From Pyropia haitanensis (Eukaryota > Rhodophyta > Bangiophyceae > Bangiales > Bangiaceae): 64,000 nt of DNA. Position numbers and translations under genes: made by a program. Below are positions 11,389 to 22,144 of the stretch, one piece after another. The notes beneath the pieces were generated by a model. It made no database searches. It was not told the DNA's origin and saw only the letters and a list, made by a program, of their open reading frames with translations. The DNA lies in contig SDUX01000002.1 of NCBI GenBank assembly GCA_008729055.1, positions 7,231,485 through 7,295,484 of the forward strand, read 5' to 3'. Within the stretch, counting starts at the first letter, position 1. The number at the start of each line of letters is the position of its first letter.

Positions 11389-14300
11389 TCACGTCGCTTT
11401 CTTCGTTTCATTCTCGCTGCGGCTCTTGTCGTAGCGACGACCACCCATCATCAAGTCCCACACCATTTTCACTCGGATTACGTCCCCGCTCCCTCCAGTT
11501 ATCTTGACAGGCAAACCAAGCAACCTGTGACGCAGGTGCATAAACGCGAAAGCCCCGCAGTTGTGCGAGTCCTGCTGCTGCAGGTTGTGCACCATGTTTA
11601 CGGCCCACTCTTTGCACGCCTCCGTCTTAAACCGAGCCTCGGCGGTTCCCTCCGCGTCTCGTGACACCTTGCGCAGCAACGAGGAGAAGCGCTGGCGCTG
11701 CGCTACGTCATGCGGCACATGATTGTGAAGAAACAGCGTGTGAGCAAACATGACGATGCGCGACACGATGTGCTCGAGCTCCTGCCCACTTGTCTTCAGG
11801 GAGTCAAACATGGTCACTGTCTTCTTGACGACGTCCACCTCGGACGACATCCAGTGGCAGTTGCCGACGTTCACCAGGAATAGCACCTTCTCCGCCTTGT
11901 TGATCATCAGCGCTAGCCGCTTGCACTGTTCGTAAGCTGCGACTGTAGTCCGAGGGCGACCCTGGCACCCAATAAAAGAGGTGCTCTCTTCGCACATCAA
12001 CACGTGGACAGGTAGACCCTTCGCTTCCGCTTCCTCTTGCAGCATGACTGTGGCCGCGCCAAGAAACGCACTTGTCATCCACTTTTGCGACAAAGCCTCA
12101 AAGACGTCATTCAGATCCAGCGTGAGTGCTGTGTAGCGCTCGGCGTGACGCGACGGACCCCAGTACTGGAAGACCAGGCCTTTGACTGGCGCCAGCGGTA
12201 GACCAGAACAAACGTCATCAACGAGGTTCTCAAAAGAGCGGCCCTCAAACAAGGGCGCCTCAGCGCTTCCCGCATCGCACCTAGTGCACTGGCAGGTACG
12301 TCCGCGCGACCCACTGGGACACTGCCGCAAGGAGCGCATCGCCTTGAGCCACGCCTGGGTGCTCAACACACTCTTAATGCTCGTCTTGACCTCGTGGATG
12401 CTGATCATGTCGGCAACGATGCGCCGCGTCAGCGTGACGTCCAGCGCCTGCTGCTTGGCCTTGCCGCTCCAACGCACTCGAACACATGTGTGGTCTCGGC
12501 TCCACCCCTTCATCCGGAGAGTCGCAGTTGCTAGGGTGGACCTCGCATGCTGGGCGTCAACAGGTGCCAGCAGAAAGGCGCAGTCTCGCTGCTTCTCTGC
12601 TATGACGCCGTACACACTTGCGTCACGAGGTACCACGGGCTCGATGGATGTTGCTCTTCTTACCAGAGGCGGCCACTGAACGCGCTTCGCGTTCCGCACA
12701 CAAAGACCAGAGATGGACGCAGCGCACTCTGATACGCGTGCCGCACCGCTCTTAACAACAGGTTCAACGAACGAGGGCACGTCCTCAACCAGCTTGACAG
12801 CCTTAGGTCCACGGAGCCCACCAGCATCAGAAGCACGACTCAGCTGGGAGATACTGCAACGGGACTTGCCAGTGCCAACACTCCCAGTTGAGCGCAAATT
12901 CTCGGTTGGTGATGACGAACACGGGACCGAAGCGTCGTCCGGAGACATAGCCGCGCGCTGGACGCCACCTGGACCGAGAAATTGCAAAGAGCTGTCAAAC
13001 TTGACGCGCTTCTCAGGCGGTAGGCGAGCTGAACGAAGCGACCGCCGCTTCACGCCAGACTGCCTAGATGATATTGCAGCATGAGCCTCCTTAGCGGCCG
13101 CTTGCATTGCGCAGGCCTTGATCATGGACGCAGCCCTGGCAGAGTGCCGCGCCTGCGCAGCTCTGGACAGCCTCGGATTCATCATTTGCGCCGCACCACT
13201 TGCTACAGGAATGCCGGCAGCTTGAGCACGTGCTTCAGCGCGAGGATGAACCAGCTCATCGGCCGGAGCACGGACAGTGACACGACTGCCAACAGCAGCA
13301 CCGCAGCCTGCGGTACACTTCGTATGGCGACAAATATGGATACCAACCATAACAGCCGCATCGGCGCCGCTTTGCCTCGCTTGAATATTGTCAACGCCGC
13401 CGCCCCCATCGCCTGCTTGAGCATCGTCAACGCCGCCGACCTGGCCGCCGTCAGTTGCATCCGCGCCGCCATGGCCTCCTAGCGGAGCGTCCCCCTTCCC
13501 GTCTTGACCACCAACAGCACCATCTGCGCCCCCATCGCCTGCTTGAGCATCGTCAACGCCGCCGACCTGGCCGCCGTCAGTTGCATCCGCGCCGCCATGG
13601 CCTCCTAGCGGAGCGTCCCCCTTCCCGTCTTGACCACCAACAGCACCATTTGCGCCCCCATCGCCTGCTTGAGCATCGTCAACGCCGCCGACCTGGCCGC
13701 CGTCAGTTGCATCCGCGCCGCCATGGCCTCCTAGCGGAGCTTCCCCTTCCCTATCTTGACCATCGACAACTTGTGCATCGTCAACGCCGCCGACCTGGCC
13801 GCCGTCAGTTGCATCCGCGCCGCCATGGCCTCCTAGCGGAGCTTCCCCTTCCCTATCTTGACCATCGACAACTTGTGCATCGTCAACGCCGCCGACCTGG
13901 CCGCCGTCAGTTGCATCCGCGCCGCCATGGCCTCCTAGCGGAGCGTCCCCCTTCCCGTCTTGACCACCAACAGCACCATCTGCGCCCCCATCGCCTGCTT
14001 GAGCATCGTCAACGCCGCCGACCTGGCCGCCGTCAGTTGCATCCGCGCCGCCATGGCCTCCTAGCGGAGCTTCCCCTTCCCTATCTTGACCATCGACAAC
14101 TTGTGCATCGTCAACGCCGCCGACCTGGCCGCCGTCAGTTGCATCCGCGCCGCCATGGCCTCCTAGCGGAGCTTCCCCTTCCCTATCTTGACCATCGACA
14201 ACTTGTGCATCGTCAACGCCGCCGACCTGGCCGCCGTCAGTTGCATCCGCGCCGCCATGGCCTCCTAGCGGAGCGTCCCCCTTCCCGTCTTGACCACCAA

Positions 14301-16767
14301 CAGGACCATTTGCGCCCCCATCGCCTGCTTGAGCATCGTCAACGCCGCCGACCTGGCCGCCGTCAGTTGCATCCGCGCCGCCATGGCCTCCTAGCGGAGC
14401 TTCCCCTTCCCTATCTTGACCATCGACAACTTGTGCATCGTCAACGCCGCTGACCTCGCCGCCTACAACCGCATCTGCCTCTAGTTCACAGCCGACCAGT
14501 CCCGCACACTGGGATCCGTTCTTATCAAAGAAAGCCACGCCCACATGATCGCCGTCGGCGCCAGCCGGAGCACGTTCGACTGTAGCACCGACACTGGCAA
14601 CACTTCCTTGCACATTATCACCTTCCTCCGAAGCATCGCCCATCACGCCGGCGCCGCCACAGGCGGCGGGTTCATCCAGCTCGCTCTTCGGACGAAGAGT
14701 AGGGCCAGCAATACCAGCTGTACCTTCGACGTGAGCAGAAGCACGCGAGCCACCAGAACTCCTTGAAGCATCGCCGGCGCACTCTTGACGACTGTCGGTG
14801 ACATCAGCCGAGACTCTGTCACTTGGTTCGTCATCAACGGCGCGTTTTGCACCAGAAGACGCCAGACCACCACGGCCATCAGCACCACTGCCAACTGGTC
14901 CTGATACAACGGAAGCACGTTCGCCGCCATCGTGACATCCATTCGCCCCAGCGCGCTGTGGTGCATCAACTACTTCGGTGCCAAGGTAGAACTCAGTGAT
15001 GTCCTTCATAGTCTGCTCAAGCTCCATCGCTTGCTTCGACGATTGAGCCTTCGTCACAGATGCTTCCTTAGTTTCCGGATCGGTCCCATCATAGTCCAAG
15101 GAAGGCGCAGCGACACGAACGGAGAGGAAGGACGTCATTGCATTGCGGGACACGTTGTCAACGTCGTACATCAGCATCAAAGTAGCGATCACGGCGCTGA
15201 TGTCGTGGGACTTCCCGTACATCACGCGCTTGGTAACCACGCGCTCCACCCCGTCGTCAAGCCTCCTGGAGCGCTTTGTGCTCAGCAAAAATCGGTTCGG
15301 CACCAGCACAGTGCATGGTAGAGGGGTCGTGTACGGCTGCCTCCTGCCACGGGAGTCCGACGGGATGCAGGGCCACACGTCCTTCAGAGCAAGTTGGAGC
15401 TGGTGAGAAGTGGAAACTTGAAAATGGCTGCGGAGTGCCTGTCCGGCAGCATCGAGAGCGCCTCGGCAAGACTGCACATACGGCAAACGACTGGAAGCCA
15501 GCTGCTCCATGAATCGCGTTGCACGCCTAGACGGCACGTGCTCCTCAGTGACCCGCGCTTCAGTCGCCGTAGCCTCCACGGAGCGGCCACGAGCAGGGAC
15601 TGCCCCTACCACCACGGAAGCCAGGTCCCTTCCCCGAGCACTCTCTTCGTCGCCATTGGGTACGGCATCCAAATCCGACGCAGCGCCGCTACTTCCGCAA
15701 TCAAGAAGATGATCGAGCCCCGTCAAGTCGTGCGAAATCTGGTCCCCACGCACTGCGTCAAGTGCGATAGAATCTTGGCTTCGAGGGTCTGACGAAGATG
15801 ACTTTGGCAACGACGAAGAAACCATCTTGACGGCAGATGTTTGGCAGGAATTTGTTTCCACAGGTAGCATCTGCATTTCCGCGTCCTTTGCTCGTGCACC
15901 ACCCTCAGTCAACGGACAGTCGGCAGCTTCGGCGACAGTGCCGACAGCCCGTTGCATCCGTTGCGTCCGAGCCTTGGTCCGCGCGTCAATCGCCGACACG
16001 GCTTGCCCCAGCGAAGCAGAGCCGCGAGCCGGCGGATCCATCGCCCGCTCTGCCGGAGTGGGAGGCGCAATCAAGCGCACATCATCAGCGCTCCTCACGG
16101 GTACTAGTGGGATTGGCCTGCCAACAGCGCAACTGCCCCGAGCTTGCTCACCGCTGCTCGCTGATCCAGCGCCCAGAGAGCTCCTCCGGATACCTCCTGG
16201 TGACGCCCCACCAAGAACTTGGACAGGGTCGACTGGCGGTTGTGCACGAGCACGCGTAATTTGATCACCCATTGGCTTGTTTGCCAGGGAGGCCCCGGCG
16301 AGCTTCAGCGTCTGCAGCTGATGCACGTAGCCGTACACGATCCCTTGCACCTTACCAGCCTCGGACGTGGTCGAGAACGTGGTTTCATGAAGCGGGAGCC
16401 ATCTAGACACCAGAGCCGTTGAAGCGGCGGAGAGATGAACGTGAACACGCCAAAACGAGCAGGACGCCTCCAGCGCTGTGGCGTGGTAGTACAAGCCCGC
16501 GACATGACCCAGAGAGGCGCGAGGGATGGACACGTGGCCGACCAGTTCTTGTAAAAAGGCGGACACCTGCGCTGCAAGCAACGTCGGAGGAGCACGCCCC
16601 ATTGCGCTCGCAATGGTCGCTGCAGGTCGAAGAATGTGTGCGCGCACAAAGCGTAGCGTGAAGTCGACCACAGCCTGCGCGGGAACGACGGAAAAGGGCG
16701 CGAAGTGCAGGGCGCGTGAGCCGCAGCTGGGCCACGTGGACAGGTCCTGACAGCGCTCGGTGGCCAA
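11389..16767 (-). CDS. Ulp1/C48-type cysteine protease protein, probably mobile-element encoded
   Basis: An uninterrupted 1,792-residue frame. The C-terminal ~250 residues have a Ulp1 (peptidase C48, SUMO/NEDD8-protease-like) catalytic layout. His sits in GNCHWM near residue 1638, Asp in MFDSL near 1654, and Gln and Cys in QQQDSHNCGAF with Cys near 1737. Upstream is a CxC/CxxC cluster (near residues 1490-1510) that may bind zinc. The middle holds nine acidic Gly/Asp repeats. The N-terminal 400 residues match nothing I recognise. C48 domains fused to long unrelated regions are common in plant and algal mobile elements (for example Ulp1-carrying Mutator-like elements). The satellite and palindrome next door support that, but no transposase is visible. 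A host SUMO protease is the alternative. Splicing cannot be excluded. CCAAT motifs lie just upstream (about 16,767-16,910). Confidence 0.7.
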   Translation of the reverse strand: MATERCQDLSTWPSCGSRALHFAPFSVVPAQAVVDFTLRFVRAHILRPAATIASAMGRAPPTLLAAQVSAFLQELVGHVSIPRASLGHVAGLYYHATALEASCSFWRVHVHLSAASTALVSRWLPLHETTFSTTSEAGKVQGIVYGYVHQLQTLKLAGASLANKPMGDQITRARAQPPVDPVQVLGGASPGGIRRSSLGAGSASSGEQARGSCAVGRPIPLVPVRSADDVRLIAPPTPAERAMDPPARGSASLGQAVSAIDARTKARTQRMQRAVGTVAEAADCPLTEGGARAKDAEMQMLPVETNSCQTSAVKMVSSSLPKSSSSDPRSQDSIALDAVRGDQISHDLTGLDHLLDCGSSGAASDLDAVPNGDEESARGRDLASVVVGAVPARGRSVEATATEARVTEEHVPSRRATRFMEQLASSRLPYVQSCRGALDAAGQALRSHFQVSTSHQLQLALKDVWPCIPSDSRGRRQPYTTPLPCTVLVPNRFLLSTKRSRRLDDGVERVVTKRVMYGKSHDISAVIATLMLMYDVDNVSRNAMTSFLSVRVAAPSLDYDGTDPETKEASVTKAQSSKQAMELEQTMKDITEFYLGTEVVDAPQRAGANGCHDGGERASVVSGPVGSGADGRGGLASSGAKRAVDDEPSDRVSADVTDSRQECAGDASRSSGGSRASAHVEGTAGIAGPTLRPKSELDEPAACGGAGVMGDASEEGDNVQGSVASVGATVERAPAGADGDHVGVAFFDKNGSQCAGLVGCELEADAVVGGEVSGVDDAQVVDGQDREGEAPLGGHGGADATDGGQVGGVDDAQAGDGGANGPVGGQDGKGDAPLGGHGGADATDGGQVGGVDDAQVVDGQDREGEAPLGGHGGADATDGGQVGGVDDAQVVDGQDREGEAPLGGHGGADATDGGQVGGVDDAQAGDGGADGAVGGQDGKGDAPLGGHGGADATDGGQVGGVDDAQVVDGQDREGEAPLGGHGGADATDGGQVGGVDDAQVVDGQDREGEAPLGGHGGADATDGGQVGGVDDAQAGDGGANGAVGGQDGKGDAPLGGHGGADATDGGQVGGVDDAQAGDGGADGAVGGQDGKGDAPLGGHGGADATDGGQVGGVDDAQAGDGGGGVDNIQARQSGADAAVMVGIHICRHTKCTAGCGAAVGSRVTVRAPADELVHPRAEARAQAAGIPVASGAAQMMNPRLSRAAQARHSARAASMIKACAMQAAAKEAHAAISSRQSGVKRRSLRSARLPPEKRVKFDSSLQFLGPGGVQRAAMSPDDASVPCSSSPTENLRSTGSVGTGKSRCSISQLSRASDAGGLRGPKAVKLVEDVPSFVEPVVKSGAARVSECAASISGLCVRNAKRVQWPPLVRRATSIEPVVPRDASVYGVIAEKQRDCAFLLAPVDAQHARSTLATATLRMKGWSRDHTCVRVRWSGKAKQQALDVTLTRRIVADMISIHEVKTSIKSVLSTQAWLKAMRSLRQCPSGSRGRTCQCTRCDAGSAEAPLFEGRSFENLVDDVCSGLPLAPVKGLVFQYWGPSRHAERYTALTLDLNDVFEALSQKWMTSAFLGAATVMLQEEAEAKGLPVHVLMCEESTSFIGCQGRPRTTVAAYEQCKRLALMINKAEKVLFLVNVGNCHWMSSEVDVVKKTVTMFDSLKTSGQELEHIVSRIVMFAHTLFLHNHVPHDVAQRQRFSSLLRKVSRDAEGTAEARFKTEACKEWAVNMVHNLQQQDSHNCGAFAFMHLRHRLLGLPVKITGGSGDVIRVKMVWDLMMGGRRYDKSRSENETKKAT
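13421..14450 (-). repeat. Coding minisatellite, nine units of 102 or 126 bp
   Basis: In-frame repeats inside the Ulp1-type gene. Short units (34 residues, DAQVVDGQDREGEAPLGG... type) and long units (42 residues, DAQAGDGGA[D/N]GAVGGQDGKGDAPLGG... type) share the tail GHGGADATDGGQVGGVD. Reading with the gene the order is short, long, short, short, long, short, short, long, long. Near-identity between units implies recent unequal exchange. The frame is kept because both unit lengths are multiples of three. Confidence 0.9.
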
Positions 16768-18023
16768 TCAATGGTCTTGTTGTAGATGTGGACCGGAGCA
16801 GGTGAAGTGGACCGGTACAGAGAAACCACGGACGCTGCTGCACGCTGCTGATCAGCATCTCCCAGGACAGCCAATCAGAGCACCAGAGCGCGCAGCAAGT
16901 GGTAACCAATCATCGATCGAATTTCATCGCAAGCACGTCGATGTGGGTCCTGTCACGACCCCGCAAACGAGGGTTTTCGCGCAAGGCCCGTGGCGACGGT
17001 GTGGCTGGATTGGCCTGGAAACGGGGTTATTCGAGCGGGGCCCGAATCGACGGGTCGTTGTTTCGCCGGCACTCTTACTCCATGGGGCGGCTCGCAACCG
17101 AGGCGCTGTCCCGGTGGACGAGGACTACGCGTCTGTGTGAGGACAAAAAGTGCGATGAACCAGTGAACCAGGTCGGCGGTGGCCATGCTTGAATACCTCA
17201 CTCTGTGTGCACATGTACAAGGACACACAACTCATGGCGCCGGTGGGGACAAACGCGGCGGCGGCGGCCGCGGCGGCGGCGGCCGCGACAAGCCCGGGCG
17301 GCAGCAGATGGTAGTGGCGGCGCCACCGCCATCCCAACGCGCAGCGATTGTTGCACAGGGAGTTGGCGCCAAAGGCAGAGGCGGGCCCTCCGAGAGCAGG
17401 GTGGCCGCCCACCCCGTCGCCGGGCACGACGCAGGGACTACGGGCGCCATCCCCGCACGGCACCGTTCCCGACTGCTGCGTGCGTGCGTGCAATTGTGGA
17501 CACATTCATCCTCACAGGGTCGTTCCTGCCCATAAATGGACCGTCCCGTCGGAGCGCAATCAGAGGGCCACTCAGCGAGAGCACCCGGGCAGAACACGGG
17601 GATGTCAACACCGCACGCCTGCAAGGGACAGGCACGTAACCAAAACAGAGACCGTAACCAGCGTAAAAGGTACGACAGCTGTGTCGCTCGTTTCCTAACT
17701 GCTGGCTACCACCATGCGTCGAGGGTACAGCTGTAGACACTACAGCTGTGGCCCCCAGTCGGAGAACTCCGTCTCGGGCGGCTCCTGCAGGCTCGACATT
17801 GTTGGTGGATACTCGACAAGACCATCTGGATAAACCGTGCGCCAGACACGTTGACAGATGGGATCACGGGTGGATGGGCGATGAGCAACGTGGCACATCG
17901 GAGCTCTCACCCTCCCCGACGTCGGCCTCGCCGACGGCGCGGCTCCACATCGTCGCGCCTGCCGGCCGCCGCGCCTCGCCCAGCCGCCCCACCGCCGCCG
18001 CCGCCGCCGCCGCCATTGGCGCC
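16768..18023. other. Intergenic
   Basis: About 1.25 kb between the start of the Ulp1-type frame and the trmL start. It contains several CCAAT/ATTGG-like motifs near 16,760-16,920 and a GGC-repeat-rich patch at 17,255-17,300. No conserved coding region or RNA gene was recognised. The trmL frame is open upstream to 17,748, but that part looks non-conserved. Confidence 0.5.
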
Positions 18024-18309
18024 ATGGCCTTCCTGGCGCCCCTGCTGGGCACCCCCACCGTCGCTGCCGCCGCCGCCGCCACCGCCGTCACCCGCCCTTG
18101 GGCGGGCGCCGCCACCCCCCTCCGCCGCCTGCGGCGGCCGCCGCCCCGCCGGCGGCCGCGGCCGGCCGCCGCGCCGCGTCGGCGCACCCCGCGCGGCGCC
18201 GCCGGCGAGGCGCCGCCGCCGCCGTCCCCACCATCGGCGGCTGCGGGTTTCCCCGCGCCCCCCGCCGGCGGCCGCACGGCGGCGGCGGCGGCGTCGGCGG
18301 CGGCGGCGT

Positions 18310-18363
<54 letters not shown>

Positions 18364-19515
18364 CGCCGCGCTCCGCGTCGGCGGCGCGGCGGCGGCTTGA
18401 CGATGGCGGCGCCGCACCCGACGCACACGTCCGGCCGTACGGGCGTGGCACGGCGGGGACGGCGCTGCGGGACGCGGCGGGCGAGCCGCTGCTGCACGTG
18501 GTGCTGGCACAGCCCCAAATCCCGGGGAATACGGTACGCGGCGGGGGGGGGGGGAGCGGGCCTGGGGGGGGAGGGGGGGGGGGTGGGGAGCGTAGGGTGT
18601 GGGATGTGCGGGCGGGAGGGGGAGGAGCGCGAGGCTGGGCGGACCCGCACTGGCCGCTGTGGTGTCCGTGTCTAACCGGTTGGTGAGTCGGCGCCCGCTC
18701 GAGCGGCGTGCCTCCATGCTGGTGGCGGCTCGTGTCCCCGCTGGCGTCCGCGGTGGCCCCTCGGGGCGGCCCCCTCGCGGGCGCGCACGCCACCCCCACA
18801 GGGCACCATTGGCCGGCTGTGCCTCGGCCTCGGCGCGCGGCTGCACCTGGTCCACCCGCTCGGCTTTGCGACCGACGCCGCCGCCGTCCGGCGCGCCGGC
18901 CTCGACTACTGGCGCCACGTGGACGTGGTCGAACACCCGTCGTGGGCGGCGTTTGCGGCGGCGACGCTGCCGCACCTCGGCGACCGGTACTACTACACCA
19001 AGTTCGCGGCGGTCGGCCAGCGGGAGGTGGCGGTGGTGGACCCGCCGGCGCCACCACCGCGCCCCGTGGGGGGGTGGGGGGGGGCGGGCGGTGGCCCGCG
19101 CCCGCGCCCGCCACCGCCGCCGCCACCGCCGCCGCCGCGGGTGTGCTTGGTGTTTGGGGGGGAGGTGGCGGGCTTTACGCCCCTGGCGGGGGAGCTCGAC
19201 CTGGCCGCCCCGGACGTTGGGCGCCGCCCGGCACGGGGTGCGTGGCGGGCACCGGCCGGTGACAGCGACGGCGGCGTTGACGGTGGCGGTGACAGCCACA
19301 GCAGTGGCGGCGGCGGCGGCGGCGGCGTCGATGGCCTCGGCGGGGTGTGCGTGCAGGTGGCGTTCCCGATGCACGCGCAAGAGGTGTTCCGGTCGTTCAA
19401 CCTGGCGTCGGCGGTCGCGATGGCCGCCTGGGACGCGTACCGGCAGCTGGCCGACGCGGTCGATGCGTACGAGGAAGGGGGGGGGGGGAGGGGGGGGCCC
19501 GCCGCCGCCGCGTGA
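18024..19515 (+). CDS. trmL: tRNA (cytidine/uridine-2'-O-)-methyltransferase TrmL, plastid-type, two exons
   Basis: SpoU/TrmL family: SAM-dependent 2'-O-methylation of the wobble base (position 34) of certain tRNAs. Exon 1 is 18,024-18,533 and exon 2 is 18,802-19,512. The 268-bp intron has donor GTACGC and acceptor CACAG. Joined, the core reads VVLAQPQIPGNT|GTIGRLCLGLG, then LVHPLGF and RAGLDYW. The SAM-knot motifs FGGEVAGF and IPM-like VAFPMHA with FNLASAVAMAAWDAYRQL close the domain, as in bacterial TrmL. The start was chosen at MAFLAP, a red-algal-style transit peptide, followed by ~110 residues of Arg/Pro/Ala filler including a long poly-Ala run. Two Gly/Pro-rich insertions (about residues 255-280 and 305-340) lengthen the protein to ~407 residues against ~155 in bacteria. 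Plastid location is inferred. Confidence 0.85.
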
Positions 19516-19608
19516 CCACGCCCGCCCGCCGCGCCGCCGGGCGCCCGCTCCATGGCCGCCGCCGCCGCCGCGGACGGTGGCTTGGCGACAATGGCGGCGG
19601 CGGCGGCG

Positions 19609-19980
19609 GCGGTGGAATGGGGGGTAGTTTTGGGGGAGTCGTGGCGGTACGACGGACGTCTCGGTGTCTTTGAGTCGTTGTGTGGTCGGTCGGCGGCGGC
19701 GACGGTGGAATGGGGGGTAGTTTTGGGGGAGTCGTGGCGGTGCGACGGACGTCTCAGTGTCTTTGAGTCGTTGTGTGGTCGGTCGGCGGCGGCGACGGTG
19801 GAATGGGGGGTAGTTTTGGGGGAGTCGTGGCGGTGCGACGGACGTCTCAGTGTCTTTGAGTCGTTGTGTGGTCGGTCGGCGGCGGCGACGGTGGAATGGG
19901 GGGTAGTTTCGGGGGAGTCGTGGCGGTGGGACGGAGGTTTCGGTATCTTCGAGTCGTTGTGTGGTCGGTCCCCGCTGCCG
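19609..19980 (+). repeat. 93-bp minisatellite, four copies
   Basis: The marker gaatggggggtag starts at 19,615, 19,708, 19,801 and 19,894, a constant 93-bp period. Units contain gtctttgagtcgttgtgtgg. The second and third copies are virtually identical and the first and fourth slightly diverged. The array starts about 95 bp after the trmL stop, so it may lie in its 3' UTR. Confidence 0.95.
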
Positions 19981-22144
19981 TCCCCTCCCCACCAGACGGA
20001 GAAGAGACGACCGTGCACCTCGTGCCGCACCGCAGCTGCTCGTGTCCCCGTGCGTGCGCACAGTCAAGGGGCAAGGGTAGACTGCTGTGGGGGGCGATGC
20101 GGTGCGGTGCGGCGAGGACGGCGCGCCACGGCGCAGACGTCGCCCGCGGAGATGGGCACACGGGGCGGGTCCTTGCCGCTAAGAATAGGATCTGGCCACA
20201 TGTCCCTGATTTTCATTCGTCTTTCCCTCTCATCCTATTTTCGTTGACGGCCCCAACGTTCACTCGGCCATCATCGCACGCGGCGGCGACGCTGTCCCCC
20301 CCCTCTCTGCAAGACGCGCCACGCTCCGGCCGTTTACAGTGCGCAGCGGTTTCCGTCCGGACCAGCTGGCGTTGTCCGCCCCATCTGAACTTGATCGAGT
20401 TCGTACTCTTTGGCGTCCCGTGGGCCACGAGCTGAACAGTATATCGTCTTCAAAGGTCAACTTTGTTTGTTTCTCGTTCGCTGGCGGTATTCGAAAAAAA
20501 GTGATCCCACTCTGTCGACGCAAGGTTGGTGACCGTGACGGGCCGGTACAGTACATACTCAATGCTGGCGCACGCTTGTCCCTGTGACGTGAAGCGCCAT
20601 AAGCTGGTGTGCTGCGCTGTTGCTCTTGCTGCGGTTGCACGACCCCCTCGCCATGCTCGCGGTTCTACCCGTCACCCCATGCGCCGCCGAGCCCTCACGC
20701 CGCGCAGCGAGGAGGCAAGGGCGATCGCCGCCTTGTCCGCGTGTGCGCCCCGCCGCGCCGAGGAGGCGACGCGAGGGAGGGCGGTCGGCGGTGGTGTGGC
20801 GGCCGGGTGGCGGTGGCGGCGTTGGCCGAGTCGGCGGCGGCCAAGGAGGTGGCTTTGGTCGCGGCAGCGGGGGGGGCTCCCAGAGGGCGGGGGAAGAGGA
20901 CGCAGAGCGGCGGCGCACCGTCCCCGCTGTGGTGTCGGTGGCGGCGACGGAGGTGGGGGGTTTGGTGCTGTCGGCGCGGCGGCCATGCGGGTGGAGGCGG
21001 TCCAGTAGGGGGGGGGGATGGACGCACCGTCCGAGGCGTCCCAGCTGGAACGGTTCCCACTGTACTGAGCAACGGTTTTGGGCGTTCCCGTTTGCCATAG
21101 CAACACAACACGCTCCGGTGGCAGATTCCGCTGCTTGTGGCGATGTGTCCTTTCATCGCCAGGCGATTTTCGTTTAGGCGTGTGCTCCCGCCCACACCCG
21201 ACGCCGCCAACGCTGCCCGCGGCCCGCGGGCCGGCGTCGCACCGGCGTCGCACCCGCCCGTCCGCACGCGCCCCCCCGCTCCCTCCCTCTTGCCAGGCCC
21301 TCCCGCCGTCCCGCCTTCTGGCCATCGCCCCGCGAGCCAGCACCCCCCCCCCCCCACCTCCCTTGCCCCGCCGCGACGGGGCACGCCCAGCGGCCCGCCG
21401 GCGAGTAGAGGCGGAGCCCCCCGGCCAGCGGCTCGGGGCGGCCGCCGCCGCGCCACGCAGGCAGACAGCAGACCCCCATCCCCCGCCCCTTTGCACGGCC
21501 TGGTCGCTGGGGGCGGCGCGCCACTGTCGTCAGGACGCGCGGCGGCCGCCGCTGGGCGCGCGCCAACCAACCCCCCCCCCCCAAACGTTGCCAGCGACGG
21601 CACTCGCGTCCCAGACGTTGGCGCCCGCGGGGGGTTGGCGCGGCGGCGCGCCGACGCAGCCGTTTCGCGCGCCGCGCACGCGCACACCCAGCGTGGCCCG
21701 TCGCCCGCCTCCCCACCCCCCCCCCCGCCCCGCCTCGTCGGCGGCCGCGTCGTGGTCGCCGCGCCCCAGTCACGCTACCGCCGTGACGCCGCCGCGACGG
21801 GTGGCGCCGTTGACCGCGCTGCGTGGCGCTCCGACTCCCATCATTCCCCCCTCGCGCCGCCCCTGTCCCCCCCCTTGCCCTCTTCTTCCCCCTCATCCCC
21901 CGGCTGCCTGCCCATCCCCGCCGTTTGCACGACCCGAGGCGCGCCCCGGCGTGTCCGCTACACAGACCGCCCTCTACGCTGCCGCGCTCTCCATAGACCC
22001 CCCCCCCCCCCCCTCTTGGCCGCTTTGGCCGACCTGCCGCCTCTCCCCACGCGGGCCGCTACTCCCCACCAGCAGCGGTCGTGACCCCCCCCGCCCCCCC
22101 CCGCTGTCCCCGCGTCCCCCCCGACCCCCCCCCCCCCCCTCGCC
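19981..22144. other. Intergenic, GC-rich
   Basis: About 2.1 kb. The 20,200-20,600 part has a more balanced composition without a recognisable gene. From 20,650 on it is almost pure G/C with long open frames on all strands and strings of Pro/Arg/Ala, which I take as composition artefact. The ATG at 22,145 may start the next gene. Confidence 0.5.

Noticed and set aside
17748..18023. Upstream start for trmL at 17,748
   Set aside because: Would place ~90 non-transit residues before a classic MAFLAP transit start; upstream ATG region shows no conservation signal.
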